Part shown: piece after piece, positions 32,719 to 41,769 of the stretch | How the letters are laid out: each line of letters begins with the position of its first letter | Position numbering within the stretch: position 1 is the stretch's first letter | Assembly: GCA_910588075.1 (NCBI GenBank) | Contig: CAJUOS010000001.1 | Span: 1-64,000, forward strand | Direction: 5' to 3' | Length of the DNA: 64,000 nt | Origin: an uncultured Erysipelotrichaceae bacterium | GTDB lineage: Bacteria > Bacillota_I > Bacilli_A > Erysipelotrichales > Coprobacillaceae | Made by a program: the position numbers and the translations under genes | Notes under the pieces: generated by a model | What the model was told of the DNA's origin: nothing | The model's input: only the letters and a program-made list of their open reading frames with translations | Database searches by the model: none

Positions 32719-32754
32719 TATGAATAATTGTTATAATATCAAAAGGTGATATAA

Positions 32755-33660
32755 GTGAAAATTTGTGATGCTATATTAGAATATAAACAATATTTGGTTG
32801 TTGAAAAAGGTTTGAGCCAAAATACAATTGAAAACTATTTACGTGATATTAGTCATTTTCAAAAGTATATAGAAAAAGAATTTGAAATATATCATATTGA
32901 AAAAATAGAACGAGATCATATTTATCAATATTTAAAAAAGATTCACCCTATGAGTGAAAGAACGATTCAAAGACATATGGTTTCATTAAGACAATTTTAT
33001 ATTTTTTTAGTTAAAGAAAATAGAGTGAAGATAAATATTATGAGTTATTTTGATATTGCAAAGAAAGGACAATACTTACCTGAAGTTTTGACAGTAGAAG
33101 AAGTATCTCAACTTATTCAATCTGTACAAGTTAATGATGCTATTTCATCACGAAATAGATGTATGTTAGAACTTTTATATTCTTCAGGATTAAGAATAAG
33201 TGAATTATGTTATTTAACATTATATAATATTAATCTTCAAAAAAGATTTGTAAAATTTATGGGAAAAGGAAATAAGGAAAGAATTGTTCCAATGAATCAA
33301 GTTGTTTGTCATTATTTAAAGGAATATATTGAAAAATATAGACCTTTATTATGTAAGGAGATAAAAACACAATATTTGTTTATTGATAAAAAAGCAATGC
33401 CAATAAAAAGAGATAATTTTTATCATATTTTACAAAATCTTGTTAAAAAAAGTGGAATTAAAAAACATGTAACTCCACATACACTAAGACATACATTTGC
33501 AACACATTTATTAGAAAATGATGCTGATTTAAGAGCAATTCAAGAAATGCTAGGTCATAAAGATATTTCCACAACTACTATTTATACACATATTTCGAAG
33601 AAAAAAATTATAGAAGATTATACAAGAGCACATCCACGTGTTAGTAAGAAAGAAGGGTAG
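32755..33660 (+). CDS. xerD: Site-specific tyrosine recombinase XerD
   Basis: XerD acts with XerC at dif to resolve chromosome dimers. The 301-residue protein has the N-terminal core-binding SAM-like domain (LSQNTIENYLRDISHFQKYI, about 20-39) and the full catalytic set: Arg in SSGLRISELCYLT, Lys in GKGNKERIVP, His-x-x-Arg in PHTLRHTFATHLL, His in LGHKDIS and the nucleophile Tyr in TTTIYTHIS. The start is GTG behind AAAGGTGAT (32742-32750), with an extended -10 (TGT then TATAAT) at 32729-32737. A dif-like site lies only about 2 kb downstream at 35700. Confidence 0.93.
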   Translation: MKICDAILEYKQYLVVEKGLSQNTIENYLRDISHFQKYIEKEFEIYHIEKIERDHIYQYLKKIHPMSERTIQRHMVSLRQFYIFLVKENRVKINIMSYFDIAKKGQYLPEVLTVEEVSQLIQSVQVNDAISSRNRCMLELLYSSGLRISELCYLTLYNINLQKRFVKFMGKGNKERIVPMNQVVCHYLKEYIEKYRPLLCKEIKTQYLFIDKKAMPIKRDNFYHILQNLVKKSGIKKHVTPHTLRHTFATHLLENDADLRAIQEMLGHKDISTTTIYTHISKKKIIEDYTRAHPRVSKKEG

Positions 33661-33662
33661 AT

Positions 33663-34844
33663 ATGAGATATAAAAGAGTATTTTTAATTATATTAGATTC
33701 TCTTGGTATTGGAGAAGCACAAGATGCTTACTTATATCATGATGAAGGTGCTAATACATTTGCTCATATATGTGAAAAAATGAAAGAATTACATATACCA
33801 TTTTTAGAAAAATTAGGAATGGGAAATATAGGCCATTTTCAAAATATACAATCTGTTTCACAACAATTAGCATATACGGCCTGTTTACAAGAAGTGTCTA
33901 ATGGTAAAGATACTATGACTGGACATTGGGAAATGATGGGGTTGAAGGTGGAGATACCTTTTCAAACTTTTACTGATACTGGTTTTCCAGAAGAGTTTAT
34001 TCAACTATTTGAAGAAAAGACTGGAAGAAAATGTGTTGGTAATTATGCAGAAAGTGGAACAAAAATTATAGATAAATATGGAGAACATCAAATTCAGACA
34101 GGAGATTGGATTGTTTATACATCTGCAGATTCTGTTTTTCAAATAGCAGCAAATGAAGAAATTATTTCTTTAGAAGAATTATACCATGCTTGTAAAATTG
34201 CTCGAGAAATGACTATGGATGGAAAATGGAAAATTGGCAGAGTCATTGCAAGACCATTTATTGGAAAAAGAAAAGGGGAATTTAAAAGAACATCACATAG
34301 ACATGATTATGCTTTAAAACCATTTCAAAAAACTGTACTAGATTCATTAGAAGAAAATAATTTTGAAGTTATAGGAATTGGAAAAATACCTGATATATTT
34401 GCTAATCAAGGAATAACAAAAAAGATTCATACAATTTCTAATGAAGATGGCATGAATAAAATAATACAATTAACTTCACAAGATTTTAAAGGCTTAGCTT
34501 TTTTAAATTTGGTTGATTTTGATGCCATTTATGGACATCGTAGAAATCCTGAGGGATATGGAAAAGCTATTGAAAGCTTTGATAAATACTTAGAAAAATT
34601 AGTGAAAAAGCTAAATGATGATGATTTACTTATTATAAGTGCAGATCATGGTAATGATCCTACATATAAAGGGACTGATCATACAAGAGAAAATGTTCCA
34701 CTTATTATTTATAATCATTCTTTTCAAGAAACAAAAGATTTGGGTTTATTGGAAAGTTATGCTATAATTGGAGCTACAATAGCTGATAATTTTAATGTCA
34801 AAAATCCTGGTATTGGACAATCATTATTAAATCTATTGAAATAA
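33663..34844 (+). CDS. deoB: Phosphopentomutase
   Basis: DeoB interconverts (deoxy)ribose-1-phosphate and (deoxy)ribose-5-phosphate in nucleoside salvage. The 393-residue alkaline-phosphatase-superfamily enzyme has the Mn-binding ILDSLGIGEAQDA (about 9-21), the phosphorylated Thr in GKDTMTGHWEMMG (about 81-93), and the C-terminal metal motifs SADHGNDPTYKGTDHTREN (about 324-342). It starts two bases after the xerD stop, an order also found in Bacillus (xerD then drm). No purine nucleoside phosphorylase gene follows. Confidence 0.95.
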   Translation: MRYKRVFLIILDSLGIGEAQDAYLYHDEGANTFAHICEKMKELHIPFLEKLGMGNIGHFQNIQSVSQQLAYTACLQEVSNGKDTMTGHWEMMGLKVEIPFQTFTDTGFPEEFIQLFEEKTGRKCVGNYAESGTKIIDKYGEHQIQTGDWIVYTSADSVFQIAANEEIISLEELYHACKIAREMTMDGKWKIGRVIARPFIGKRKGEFKRTSHRHDYALKPFQKTVLDSLEENNFEVIGIGKIPDIFANQGITKKIHTISNEDGMNKIIQLTSQDFKGLAFLNLVDFDAIYGHRRNPEGYGKAIESFDKYLEKLVKKLNDDDLLIISADHGNDPTYKGTDHTRENVPLIIYNHSFQETKDLGLLESYAIIGATIADNFNVKNPGIGQSLLNLLK

Positions 34845-34866
34845 AGAAAAGGAATTTTGAAGTCGT

Positions 34867-35139
34867 ATGGAAGAAAATCAAATAAGAAAAGTCATTATTA
34901 TGTCTTTAGCTGGACTATTAATAGGTAGTTTATTATTTATATTTGGAATATCAATCCAAGATAGTATCTTACCTTTAATAGTTAACTATGTGTTTGCTAT
35001 GGCATTATATTTAAGTTCATTTTTAGCAGTTTATAATCATTATAAAAAACAAAAACAAATTATATTTTTATATATTATGGTTCTTTCATTTGTTTTCATA
35101 ATAATTATTACAATTGCAATGATAACTAATTTACTATAA
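34867..35139 (+). CDS. Small three-span membrane protein of unknown function
   Basis: A 90-residue protein with three hydrophobic segments (VIIMSLAGLLIGSLLFIFGI, SILPLIVNYVFAMALYLSSF and IIFLYIMVLSFVFIIIITIA) and a short basic loop HYKKQKQ between the second and third. I do not recognise a family. AAAGGAATTTTGAAG upstream gives only a modest ribosome site. It lies 22 bases after deoB and may be read through from it; a separate promoter precedes the next gene. Confidence 0.65.
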   Translation: MEENQIRKVIIMSLAGLLIGSLLFIFGISIQDSILPLIVNYVFAMALYLSSFLAVYNHYKKQKQIIFLYIMVLSFVFIIIITIAMITNLL

Positions 35140-35159
35140 TAATGATTTTATGATATAAT
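35131..35159 (+). promoter_or_regulatory. Promoter of the lipoprotein gene at 35194
   Basis: TTACTA (35131-35136), a 17-bp spacer and TATAAT (35154-35159), with TG at 35151-35152 (extended -10). Confidence 0.6.
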
Positions 35160-35193
35160 AGTCATAATTTGTAAAATTAATGGAGGAAAAAGA

Positions 35194-35685
35194 ATGAAGG
35201 AATTGAAAATAAACAGAAAAGTAAAAGTCATAGCTATTTTATGTTTGGTTTTATTTTTAACAGCATGTAATTTAAACGAACGTAGTAGTTATTCATTTTC
35301 TTTAGAAAATGGTGATGTCATTAATATTGTATTTAAGAGTAAAAATGGTTATACTATTAATCAAAAAAATGGAAGTTTTGTCATATCAAAAGATAATAAG
35401 ACAATTTCTCAAGGTATATTTTTAACAGATAAACTTTATGAAGAATATAAAAATATTATTAATGAAAATAAAAATAAAGAAATTCTAAATAAGAAAACTG
35501 GTAAAAAAGATAACAATGATTATATTTATTATGAAGTTCAAGGAAAAAATGGAACAGAATATAATTATATTGTTAAAGTTTTTTCTGCAGATTCAGCTGT
35601 AATGATTGGTTGTTTAACTAACAAAAAAGAAGCTCAAGAAGTCTTTGAACAACTCATTATTAAATATGATCTTAATAATCTTTAA
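35194..35685 (+). CDS. Putative lipoprotein of unknown function
   Basis: A 163-residue protein with a lipoprotein signal peptide: basic MKELKINRKVK, hydrophobic VIAILCLVLFL, and the lipobox LTAC, predicting lipid attachment at Cys25. The mature part is polar and beta-rich (SYSFSLENGDVINIVFKSKN), with several NGxxY-like turns, and matches no family I know. GGAGGAAAAA precedes the ATG. It is the last rightward gene before the dif-like site and the change of gene direction. Confidence 0.75.
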   Translation: MKELKINRKVKVIAILCLVLFLTACNLNERSSYSFSLENGDVINIVFKSKNGYTINQKNGSFVISKDNKTISQGIFLTDKLYEEYKNIINENKNKEILNKKTGKKDNNDYIYYEVQGKNGTEYNYIVKVFSADSAVMIGCLTNKKEAQEVFEQLIIKYDLNNL

Positions 35686-35699
35686 AGTGCACATCATCA

Positions 35700-35727
35700 T
35701 ATTCACATAATATACATTATGCGAAGT
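35700..35727 (-). other. dif: Candidate chromosome dimer resolution site (dif)
   Basis: Read on the - strand, the 28 bp consist of a XerC arm ACTTCGCATAA (35727-35717), a 6-bp centre TGTATA (35716-35711) and a XerD arm TTATGTGAATA (35710-35700). Nineteen bases in a row are the same as in the E. coli dif site as I remember it, and the ACTTC start matches the Bacillus dif. It lies exactly where genes change from all + to nearly all -, as expected at a replication terminus, about 2 kb from xerD. Confidence 0.85.
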
Positions 35728-35764
35728 TTAATATTATAAATAAATATGATATTGAATTTATAAT

Positions 35765-35879
35765 AGTGGGATTTAAAAATGTAAGATTTAATGTAAGGTT
35801 TGATTCTAAATTTGTTTTAAGGAGTTAAACCTTTTAATTTTACATAATTGATATCATTACTTAACTTTTTATTCCCACT
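35765..35879. other. Nested inverted repeats in the convergent intergenic region
   Basis: Between the dif-like site and purF, AGTGGGA (35765-35771) faces TCCCACT (35873-35879). Inside these, AAGGTTT faces AAACCTT, and ATGTAA faces TTACAT. TATAAT at 35759-35764 could start a rightward transcript across it. No open frame of note is present. It could be a structured RNA, a weak bidirectional terminator or part of the terminus; I cannot decide. Confidence 0.35.
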
Positions 35880-35916
35880 CCTGTTTTTTGTTCAGTTCAC
35901 TATACTTCTCTTTTTA

Positions 35917-37335
35917 TTATTTTTCATCTTTATTTGCTTTATCAAATGAATCATAGAGTTTAGTAACATATTTTCCATTAAAACACGATAAACATAAATC
36001 ACAGTTATGATTACTATTATTAAAATAAATAGATTTCTTTAAACCATTTTCACTTATAAACGCTAATGAATCAGCTTCTATGTATTCACATAATGCTTTC
36101 TCATTCATCTTATTGGAAATAAGTTCTTCAAGTGTAGAAGTATCAACGCCATAAAAACATGGAAATTGTATTGCTGGTGAAGCAATACGAACATGAACTT
36201 CAGTTGCCCCTGCTTTTTTAAGATGACGAACAATTCTTTTTGATGTTGTTCCTCTAACAATAGAATCATCAATCATAATAACACGTTTACCTTTCACAAT
36301 TGATGATACAGCAGATAATTTCATCTTTACTCCCTGCTCTCTTATTTCTTGAGTAGGTTGTATAAATGTTCGACCAACATATTTATTTTTAACAAGCCCC
36401 ATTTCATAAGGAATACCAGAAGCTTCTGCATAACCTATAGCAGCCGAAATAGATGAATCAGGTACCCTTATAACAACATCTGCATCTATAGCAGATTCAT
36501 AAAATAATTGTTTTCCAGCCAATTTACGTGTTGTATGTACATTGATTTCATTAATATTGCTATCAGGTCTAGAAAAATAAATATATTCCATTGCACACAT
36601 CTTATTAACTATAGGTTGATTTGTATATTTTTTTGAAATTAATTGTCCATCTTTGACTCTAACAATTTCTCCAGCTTCTACATCTCTTAAAAAAGTTGCA
36701 CCAACAATATCTAAAGCGCATGTTTCTGAAGCGAATACATATGCCCCATTAGCTAAAATACCAATTGATAATGGTCTTAGACCATATTTATCTCTAACAG
36801 CATATAGCCGATCTTCTATAAGTATTAAAAAAGCAAAAGCACCATCTAACTTCTCTAATGCTTTACAAATACGCTCAATCATATGTCCTTCTTGTCTTTT
36901 GATAAGATGTCCTAATACTTCTGTATCAGATGTAGAAGAAAAAATACTTCCTTTCTCTTCTAGTTCTTTTTTTAGTACATTAGCATTGACAAGGTTTCCA
37001 TTGTGACAAATTCCCATTGAGCCACTTATTGTTTTAAATAAAAATGGTTGAACATTTGATATTCCTCCACCTCCTGCAGTAGAATATCTAACATGACCTA
37101 TAGCTGCATCACCTTTTAATTGATTAATTTTTTGAGAATCAAAAACTTCAGTTACAAGTCCTTCTCCTTTGTGAATCATTAATTTTTGATTGTTTTTCAC
37201 ACAAATTCCAACTGCTTCTTGACCCCTATGTTGCAAACTATGTAAACCATAATAACAAATATTTGATGCATTTCTATGTCCAATAACACCAAAAACTCCA
37301 CATTCTTCATGTAAACCTTCTTGATTTTTTATCAT
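35917..37335 (-). CDS. purF: Amidophosphoribosyltransferase (PurF)
   Basis: PurF makes 5-phosphoribosylamine from PRPP and glutamine, the committed step of purine synthesis. The 472-residue enzyme has an 11-residue propeptide before the Ntn nucleophile Cys12 (EECGVFGVIG), glutaminase motifs (GHVRYSTAG, ICHNGNLVN), the PRPP-binding signature RVIMIDDSIVRGTTSKRIV (about 350-368), and C-terminal Cys residues (NCDLCLSCF) that fit the 4Fe-4S type. It stands alone here; no other pur genes and no purine riboswitch or PurBox are seen upstream. Confidence 0.96.
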   Translation of the reverse strand: MIKNQEGLHEECGVFGVIGHRNASNICYYGLHSLQHRGQEAVGICVKNNQKLMIHKGEGLVTEVFDSQKINQLKGDAAIGHVRYSTAGGGGISNVQPFLFKTISGSMGICHNGNLVNANVLKKELEEKGSIFSSTSDTEVLGHLIKRQEGHMIERICKALEKLDGAFAFLILIEDRLYAVRDKYGLRPLSIGILANGAYVFASETCALDIVGATFLRDVEAGEIVRVKDGQLISKKYTNQPIVNKMCAMEYIYFSRPDSNINEINVHTTRKLAGKQLFYESAIDADVVIRVPDSSISAAIGYAEASGIPYEMGLVKNKYVGRTFIQPTQEIREQGVKMKLSAVSSIVKGKRVIMIDDSIVRGTTSKRIVRHLKKAGATEVHVRIASPAIQFPCFYGVDTSTLEELISNKMNEKALCEYIEADSLAFISENGLKKSIYFNNSNHNCDLCLSCFNGKYVTKLYDSFDKANKDEK

Positions 37336-37422
37336 AATGTGCCCTCTCTTTTTAATAATAAATTATCAGTACTATTAAAATTTATCAAAAAATATTATAG
37401 AAGTCAATAAAATAATATTATT

Positions 37423-39126
37423 TTAATATATTTCATTTACAAATTTATTATCATTTATTTCGTCTTTTTCTAAAGAAAGACACATCATCGCTGTTATTTT
37501 CTTTTTTTCTCCAGGAATATTTGCTTTCAAATCACACTCAACAAAAATACTTTTCTTAAATGAGTAAAAATAATTTAATAAATGTAATATAGCTTCATTA
37601 TTAAGATAGATAAATTCAGAAATATAAACAGAGTTCTCGTCTTCATGATAAACCATATATCCATAGTTTTGAATAATTACTATTCTATCATCAAAAGCAT
37701 GACATCTTTTTATAAATTGCTCCCAATAATCATTATCTCTTATTCTATATTCATCAAAATTTTTTACAAAAATTTGATAATAATCTTTTAAAAGATTGGA
37801 ATTACTAGAAATAGATAAACGTTCTTTATAGAGAATATTATTATCAATTTCAATCTTTTGATGCAAATGCGAAACGTCAAAACCAAATTTATAATAAATT
37901 TTTGGATTATATGCTTGTAAATATATTCTTTTATCATGATATAGTGTTAATATATGATTCAACAATTTTTTCATAACCCCTTGCCCTTGATATAATGGAT
38001 GAGTACAAACTCCTAAAATGAAATAACATTGTTGATTTTGATTTTGTAAATGAATAATCATAGGAACAATTTGAAGAACACTTATTATTTTATTTTTCTG
38101 TTTTAAAACATATGTATTCTCTTTATGATAAAGATTATTAAAATAATAATTTGTTGATTTTTCTGTTTCATCTTGAAAACAAATTTTCCACAAATCAATG
38201 ATTTGCTGTTTTTCTTCATCAGAGGGTTGCTGAATCATAAAAGATTTTTCTGTAATTTTATACTTATGAATCATTTTAATAGGATGTAAAGACTGTTTTG
38301 ACTTTTTAAGATTTTCTAATCCCATATCTTCTTCCCTATTTATATAAAGTTCATTAGGGAAATGATGATCTAACATTTCTTTTAAAATAGCAGGATATAA
38401 GCCTCTAATATTTTTGTTAGCTTTTTCAACATGAATTTGAATTGTTTGATGCTTTAATTGAGATGCAATAATAAATGCTTCCATAACATCATCAATAAAA
38501 ATACCCCCTACTTTAAAATTCAGAAGTTTTTTTGAAGATAACAAATACATAATTCCAAAGATTTCACTTGTCATAGATTCACTTAAATCATCTTTATTTG
38601 TTTCCCATTTATTTAAACAATTTAAAATAATATCAAAATCTTCTTTTGTATCTAAATCTCGATAAATATATTGAGGATAATTTTTTAAAAAAGCATTATA
38701 ATGATTTCGTCTTTTTTGCATTTTTTTACCAGATAATGTTTGTAACATTTTTTTGTCATATATATAATCATCATTAGAAGGTGTTCTCTGAAATAATAAT
38801 GTATCTTTATATGCATCTTTTATTTCTGTTACAAAATCTTCTATAGCACAATCTATTATGAAATCAAAATGATGTTCATAACTGTATTGTCTCATATATT
38901 CAATAGCCTCTATATAATACTCTTTTGAAGTAAAAGGCATTGCCCAAAAATATGTTCCTTTATAATTATGTAACATAATCATATAATATTCATGAATTTC
39001 ATATTCTATATGGTATTCATGATTCCACATCATCATAGTAACAAAATTTGAATTATATCCTTCATAATTGGCTAAATCTAAATAAGGCTTAATAATTTGA
39101 TAGTCTTCTAGTTTTAATTTTTTCAT
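37423..39126 (-). CDS. DUF2156 domain fused to a GNAT acetyltransferase
   Basis: A 567-residue two-part protein. The first 290 residues resemble DUF2156 (the LPG-synthase C-terminal/FemX-like tandem GNAT fold), with LDLANYEGYNSNFVTMMMWN and LKEMLDHHFPNELYINREED. The second part (about 300-567) is a GNAT N-acetyltransferase with the acetyl-CoA loop LGVCTHPLYQGQGVMKKLL (about 368-386) and Eis-like YNPKIYYKFGF. Such proteins may transfer acyl or aminoacyl groups, but the substrate is unknown. It starts within the end of the upstream AAA-type ATPase gene (4-base overlap), so the two are co-translated and may work together. Confidence 0.8.
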   Translation of the reverse strand: MKKLKLEDYQIIKPYLDLANYEGYNSNFVTMMMWNHEYHIEYEIHEYYMIMLHNYKGTYFWAMPFTSKEYYIEAIEYMRQYSYEHHFDFIIDCAIEDFVTEIKDAYKDTLLFQRTPSNDDYIYDKKMLQTLSGKKMQKRRNHYNAFLKNYPQYIYRDLDTKEDFDIILNCLNKWETNKDDLSESMTSEIFGIMYLLSSKKLLNFKVGGIFIDDVMEAFIIASQLKHQTIQIHVEKANKNIRGLYPAILKEMLDHHFPNELYINREEDMGLENLKKSKQSLHPIKMIHKYKITEKSFMIQQPSDEEKQQIIDLWKICFQDETEKSTNYYFNNLYHKENTYVLKQKNKIISVLQIVPMIIHLQNQNQQCYFILGVCTHPLYQGQGVMKKLLNHILTLYHDKRIYLQAYNPKIYYKFGFDVSHLHQKIEIDNNILYKERLSISSNSNLLKDYYQIFVKNFDEYRIRDNDYWEQFIKRCHAFDDRIVIIQNYGYMVYHEDENSVYISEFIYLNNEAILHLLNYFYSFKKSIFVECDLKANIPGEKKKITAMMCLSLEKDEINDNKFVNEIY

Positions 39127-40349
39127 TTCTTATTTCCGAGCAACATATGAATAAATTGTTTTGCTGTACGCCCAGAAAAACCTCCATTTCTTATTTCCCA
39201 TTGCAAAGCTAATTCATGTAATTTTTCTTTATCCATATGAATATCATAAGTTTTTGATAAACCATCAACAATATCTAAATAATGTTGTTTATCTGGATGA
39301 ATATACATAATTTGTACTCCAAATCTAGAAACTAAAGATAATTTTTCTTGTTTTGCATCATTATTATTAATTTCTTGATCATGATTTCTATCATTCCATG
39401 TTTCTTTAATAAGATGTCTACGATTACTTGTAGCATAAATTAATATATTATCAGGTTTCTTTTCTAATCCACCTTCTATTACTGCTTTTAAGTATTTATA
39501 TTCAATTTCAAAATCTTCAAAAGATAAATCATCCATAAAAATAACAAATTTATAATTTCTATTCTGTAATTCATTAATAATTTGTGGTAGATAAATAAAT
39601 TGATGCTTATAAACTTCTACCATACGTAGTCCATCTTTATAATACTCATTTAAAAGTGCTTTAATACTGCTTGACTTTCCAGTACCACTATCACCATAAA
39701 GCAAGACATTATTTGCTTTTTTTCCTTGAATAAATGCTTCTGTATTGTTTTTTAATCTTTCTTTTTGTTTTTCATAACCAATCAGTTGATCTAATGTATT
39801 ATTACCAATATGATCGATAGATATAATATTTCCTTCATAAAAACGAAATGCTTTGTTTAATCCATACTTCCCTACACCGTATTGAGTATAGTGTTGCAAT
39901 AATATTTCATAAAATTCTTCAACAGTTTGAGTATTTGATAATTGTTCTTGTAAATTTAATAAAAGTTCATAAATCTCTTTATTAATAATAGGTTTTGTAT
40001 ATGGAAAATTAAAAAAGATATCTTTATAAAGTGAATATAAATAAGAAAAATCATAATGAAATAATGAAAATATTATTTTTAAATCACTCATAATAATTTT
40101 TTTTAAAGATGGAGTAATATGTTTTTTTCTTTCTAAAGATAAAGTAAAAACATTTTCATGATGAACAAGTAAATAAGTTATTAAACTTTGAAATAAATGA
40201 CCATGTAAATCATACTTTTCAGCCAATGATATCATACATGAAATAAATTCTTCTTGATTATCATTTTTATCAATACAAAAAGATAAACATTTTAGAATAT
40301 TTTCATCATTTGTAAGTTCTCTATATACAACAAGTTGCTCTAATTTCAT
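39123..40349 (-). CDS. DUF815-family ATP-binding protein
   Basis: A 408-residue P-loop ATPase. The N-terminal 190 residues are helical and unrecognised. The ATPase part has Walker A YGDSGTGKSSSIKAL (about 218-232), Walker B KFVIFMDDLSFE (about 262-273), the DUF815 motif IYATSNRRHLIKETW (about 301-315) and a C-terminal FSGRTAKQFIHML. DUF815 proteins resemble AAA+ ATPases; their role is unknown. The gene is coupled to the DUF2156-GNAT fusion downstream. A terminator for the gene before it sits between 40369 and 40393. Confidence 0.85.
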   Translation of the reverse strand: MKLEQLVVYRELTNDENILKCLSFCIDKNDNQEEFISCMISLAEKYDLHGHLFQSLITYLLVHHENVFTLSLERKKHITPSLKKIIMSDLKIIFSLFHYDFSYLYSLYKDIFFNFPYTKPIINKEIYELLLNLQEQLSNTQTVEEFYEILLQHYTQYGVGKYGLNKAFRFYEGNIISIDHIGNNTLDQLIGYEKQKERLKNNTEAFIQGKKANNVLLYGDSGTGKSSSIKALLNEYYKDGLRMVEVYKHQFIYLPQIINELQNRNYKFVIFMDDLSFEDFEIEYKYLKAVIEGGLEKKPDNILIYATSNRRHLIKETWNDRNHDQEINNNDAKQEKLSLVSRFGVQIMYIHPDKQHYLDIVDGLSKTYDIHMDKEKLHELALQWEIRNGGFSGRTAKQFIHMLLGNKK

Positions 40350-40368
40350 TATAAAACCTTCTTTCTTT

Positions 40369-40393
40369 AAAAAAGAGACGATATTGAATCGTC
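40369..40393 (-). terminator. Terminator after the UPF0210 gene
   Basis: On the - strand, GACGAT (40393-40388) pairs with ATCGTC (40382-40377) around TCAAT, then TCTTTTTT follows. The ribosome site of the DUF815 gene begins shortly after the T-run. Confidence 0.75.
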
Positions 40394-41758
40394 CTAATTT
40401 TTAAAACTATGTATAGGTGCAGGAATACGTCCTCCACGGTCAATAAATTCATCACATGAAAATTGATTAACAGGCATAATTGGTGCATATCCTAACAAAC
40501 CACCAAATTCTACTGTTTCACCAACATCTTTTCCAATAACAGGAATAATACGGACAGCTGTTGTTTTTTGATTAATCATACCGATTGCCATTTCATCAGC
40601 AATAATTCCAGATATTGTTTTTGCAGATGTTTTTCCAGGAATAGCAATCATATCTAATCCAACTGAACATACACAAGTCATTGCTTCTAATTTTTCTAAA
40701 GTCAACGCTCCTACTTCTACTGCATCAATCATTCCTTGATCTTCACTAACAGGAATAAATGCTCCAGATAACCCTCCTACATATGAAGAAGCCATCACTC
40801 CACCTTTTTTTACTTGATCATTTAATATAGCAAGAGCAGCAGTTGTTCCAGGAGCTCCTACTCTTTCTAAGCCCATTTCTTGTAAACAATCAGCAATACT
40901 ATCTCCAACAGCAGGTGTAGGTGCAAGTGATAAATCAATAATACCAAAAGGAATATTAAGAGCAGCCGAAGCTTCTCTTGCTACTAATTGTCCAACACGA
41001 GTAATTTTGAATGCTGTTTTTTTAATTATCTCACATAATTCACCAAAATCTTTTCCTTTAGCACTTTTAATTGCATTACGCACAACACCAGGTCCACTTA
41101 CTCCTACATTAATAATAGCATCAGCTTCACTCACACCATGAAAAGCCCCAGCCATAAATGGATTATCATCAGGTGCGTTACAAAAAACAACAAATTTAGC
41201 ACAACCAATTGAATCATTATCTTTTGTCAATTCAGCTGTTTCCTTAACAATTTGACCAACAAGTTGTACAGCATCCATATTAATTCCTGTTTTTGTTGAA
41301 CCAACATTAACTGAACTACATACTAATTGAGTTTCTTTCAATGCTTGTGGTATAGATTCAATTAATAATCTTTCTGCTTTTGTCATTCCTTTTGAAACAA
41401 TAGCAGAATAACCACCAATAAAATTAACTCCTAATTCTTTTGCACAACAATCTAAAGTTTTAGCAATTTTAACAAAATCTTCCTTACTTTGGCAAGCTGT
41501 TGCTCCAACAAATGCAATTGGAGTTACTGAAATTCTTTTATTAACAATAGGTATTCCATATTTCTTTTCAATACTTTCTCCAGTTTCTACCAAATTTTTA
41601 GCAACTGTTGTTATTTTTTTATAAATATTTTCACATAGAACTTCTATATTTGTATCAATACAATCTAACAATCCAATTCCAATTGTTATTGTACGTACAT
41701 CTAAATTTTCTTGTTCTATCATTTTATTTGTCTCTGCAACTTCAAATAAATTAATCAT
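40394..41758 (-). CDS. UPF0210 (PFL-family, DUF711) protein
   Basis: A 454-residue member of the UPF0210/DUF711 family. The N-terminal EVAETNKMIEQENLDVRTIT and the glycine-rich stretches FVVFCNAPDDNPFMAGAF, INVGVSGPGVVRNAI and FGGLLGYAPIMPVNQFSC are characteristic. The fold resembles glycyl-radical-enzyme-like barrels, but no radical Gly/Cys motif has been established and the function is unknown. It lies 11 bases after the ACT-domain gene. The ACT-UPF0210 pair is conserved in many Bacillota (streptococci included), which suggests that the ACT protein regulates it. Confidence 0.92.
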   Translation of the reverse strand: MINLFEVAETNKMIEQENLDVRTITIGIGLLDCIDTNIEVLCENIYKKITTVAKNLVETGESIEKKYGIPIVNKRISVTPIAFVGATACQSKEDFVKIAKTLDCCAKELGVNFIGGYSAIVSKGMTKAERLLIESIPQALKETQLVCSSVNVGSTKTGINMDAVQLVGQIVKETAELTKDNDSIGCAKFVVFCNAPDDNPFMAGAFHGVSEADAIINVGVSGPGVVRNAIKSAKGKDFGELCEIIKKTAFKITRVGQLVAREASAALNIPFGIIDLSLAPTPAVGDSIADCLQEMGLERVGAPGTTAALAILNDQVKKGGVMASSYVGGLSGAFIPVSEDQGMIDAVEVGALTLEKLEAMTCVCSVGLDMIAIPGKTSAKTISGIIADEMAIGMINQKTTAVRIIPVIGKDVGETVEFGGLLGYAPIMPVNQFSCDEFIDRGGRIPAPIHSFKN

Positions 41759-41769
41759 GCTTTTCCTCC

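Noticed and set aside
36653..37006. 117-codon frame opposite purF
   Set aside because: Antisense to a highly conserved enzyme with no start signals.
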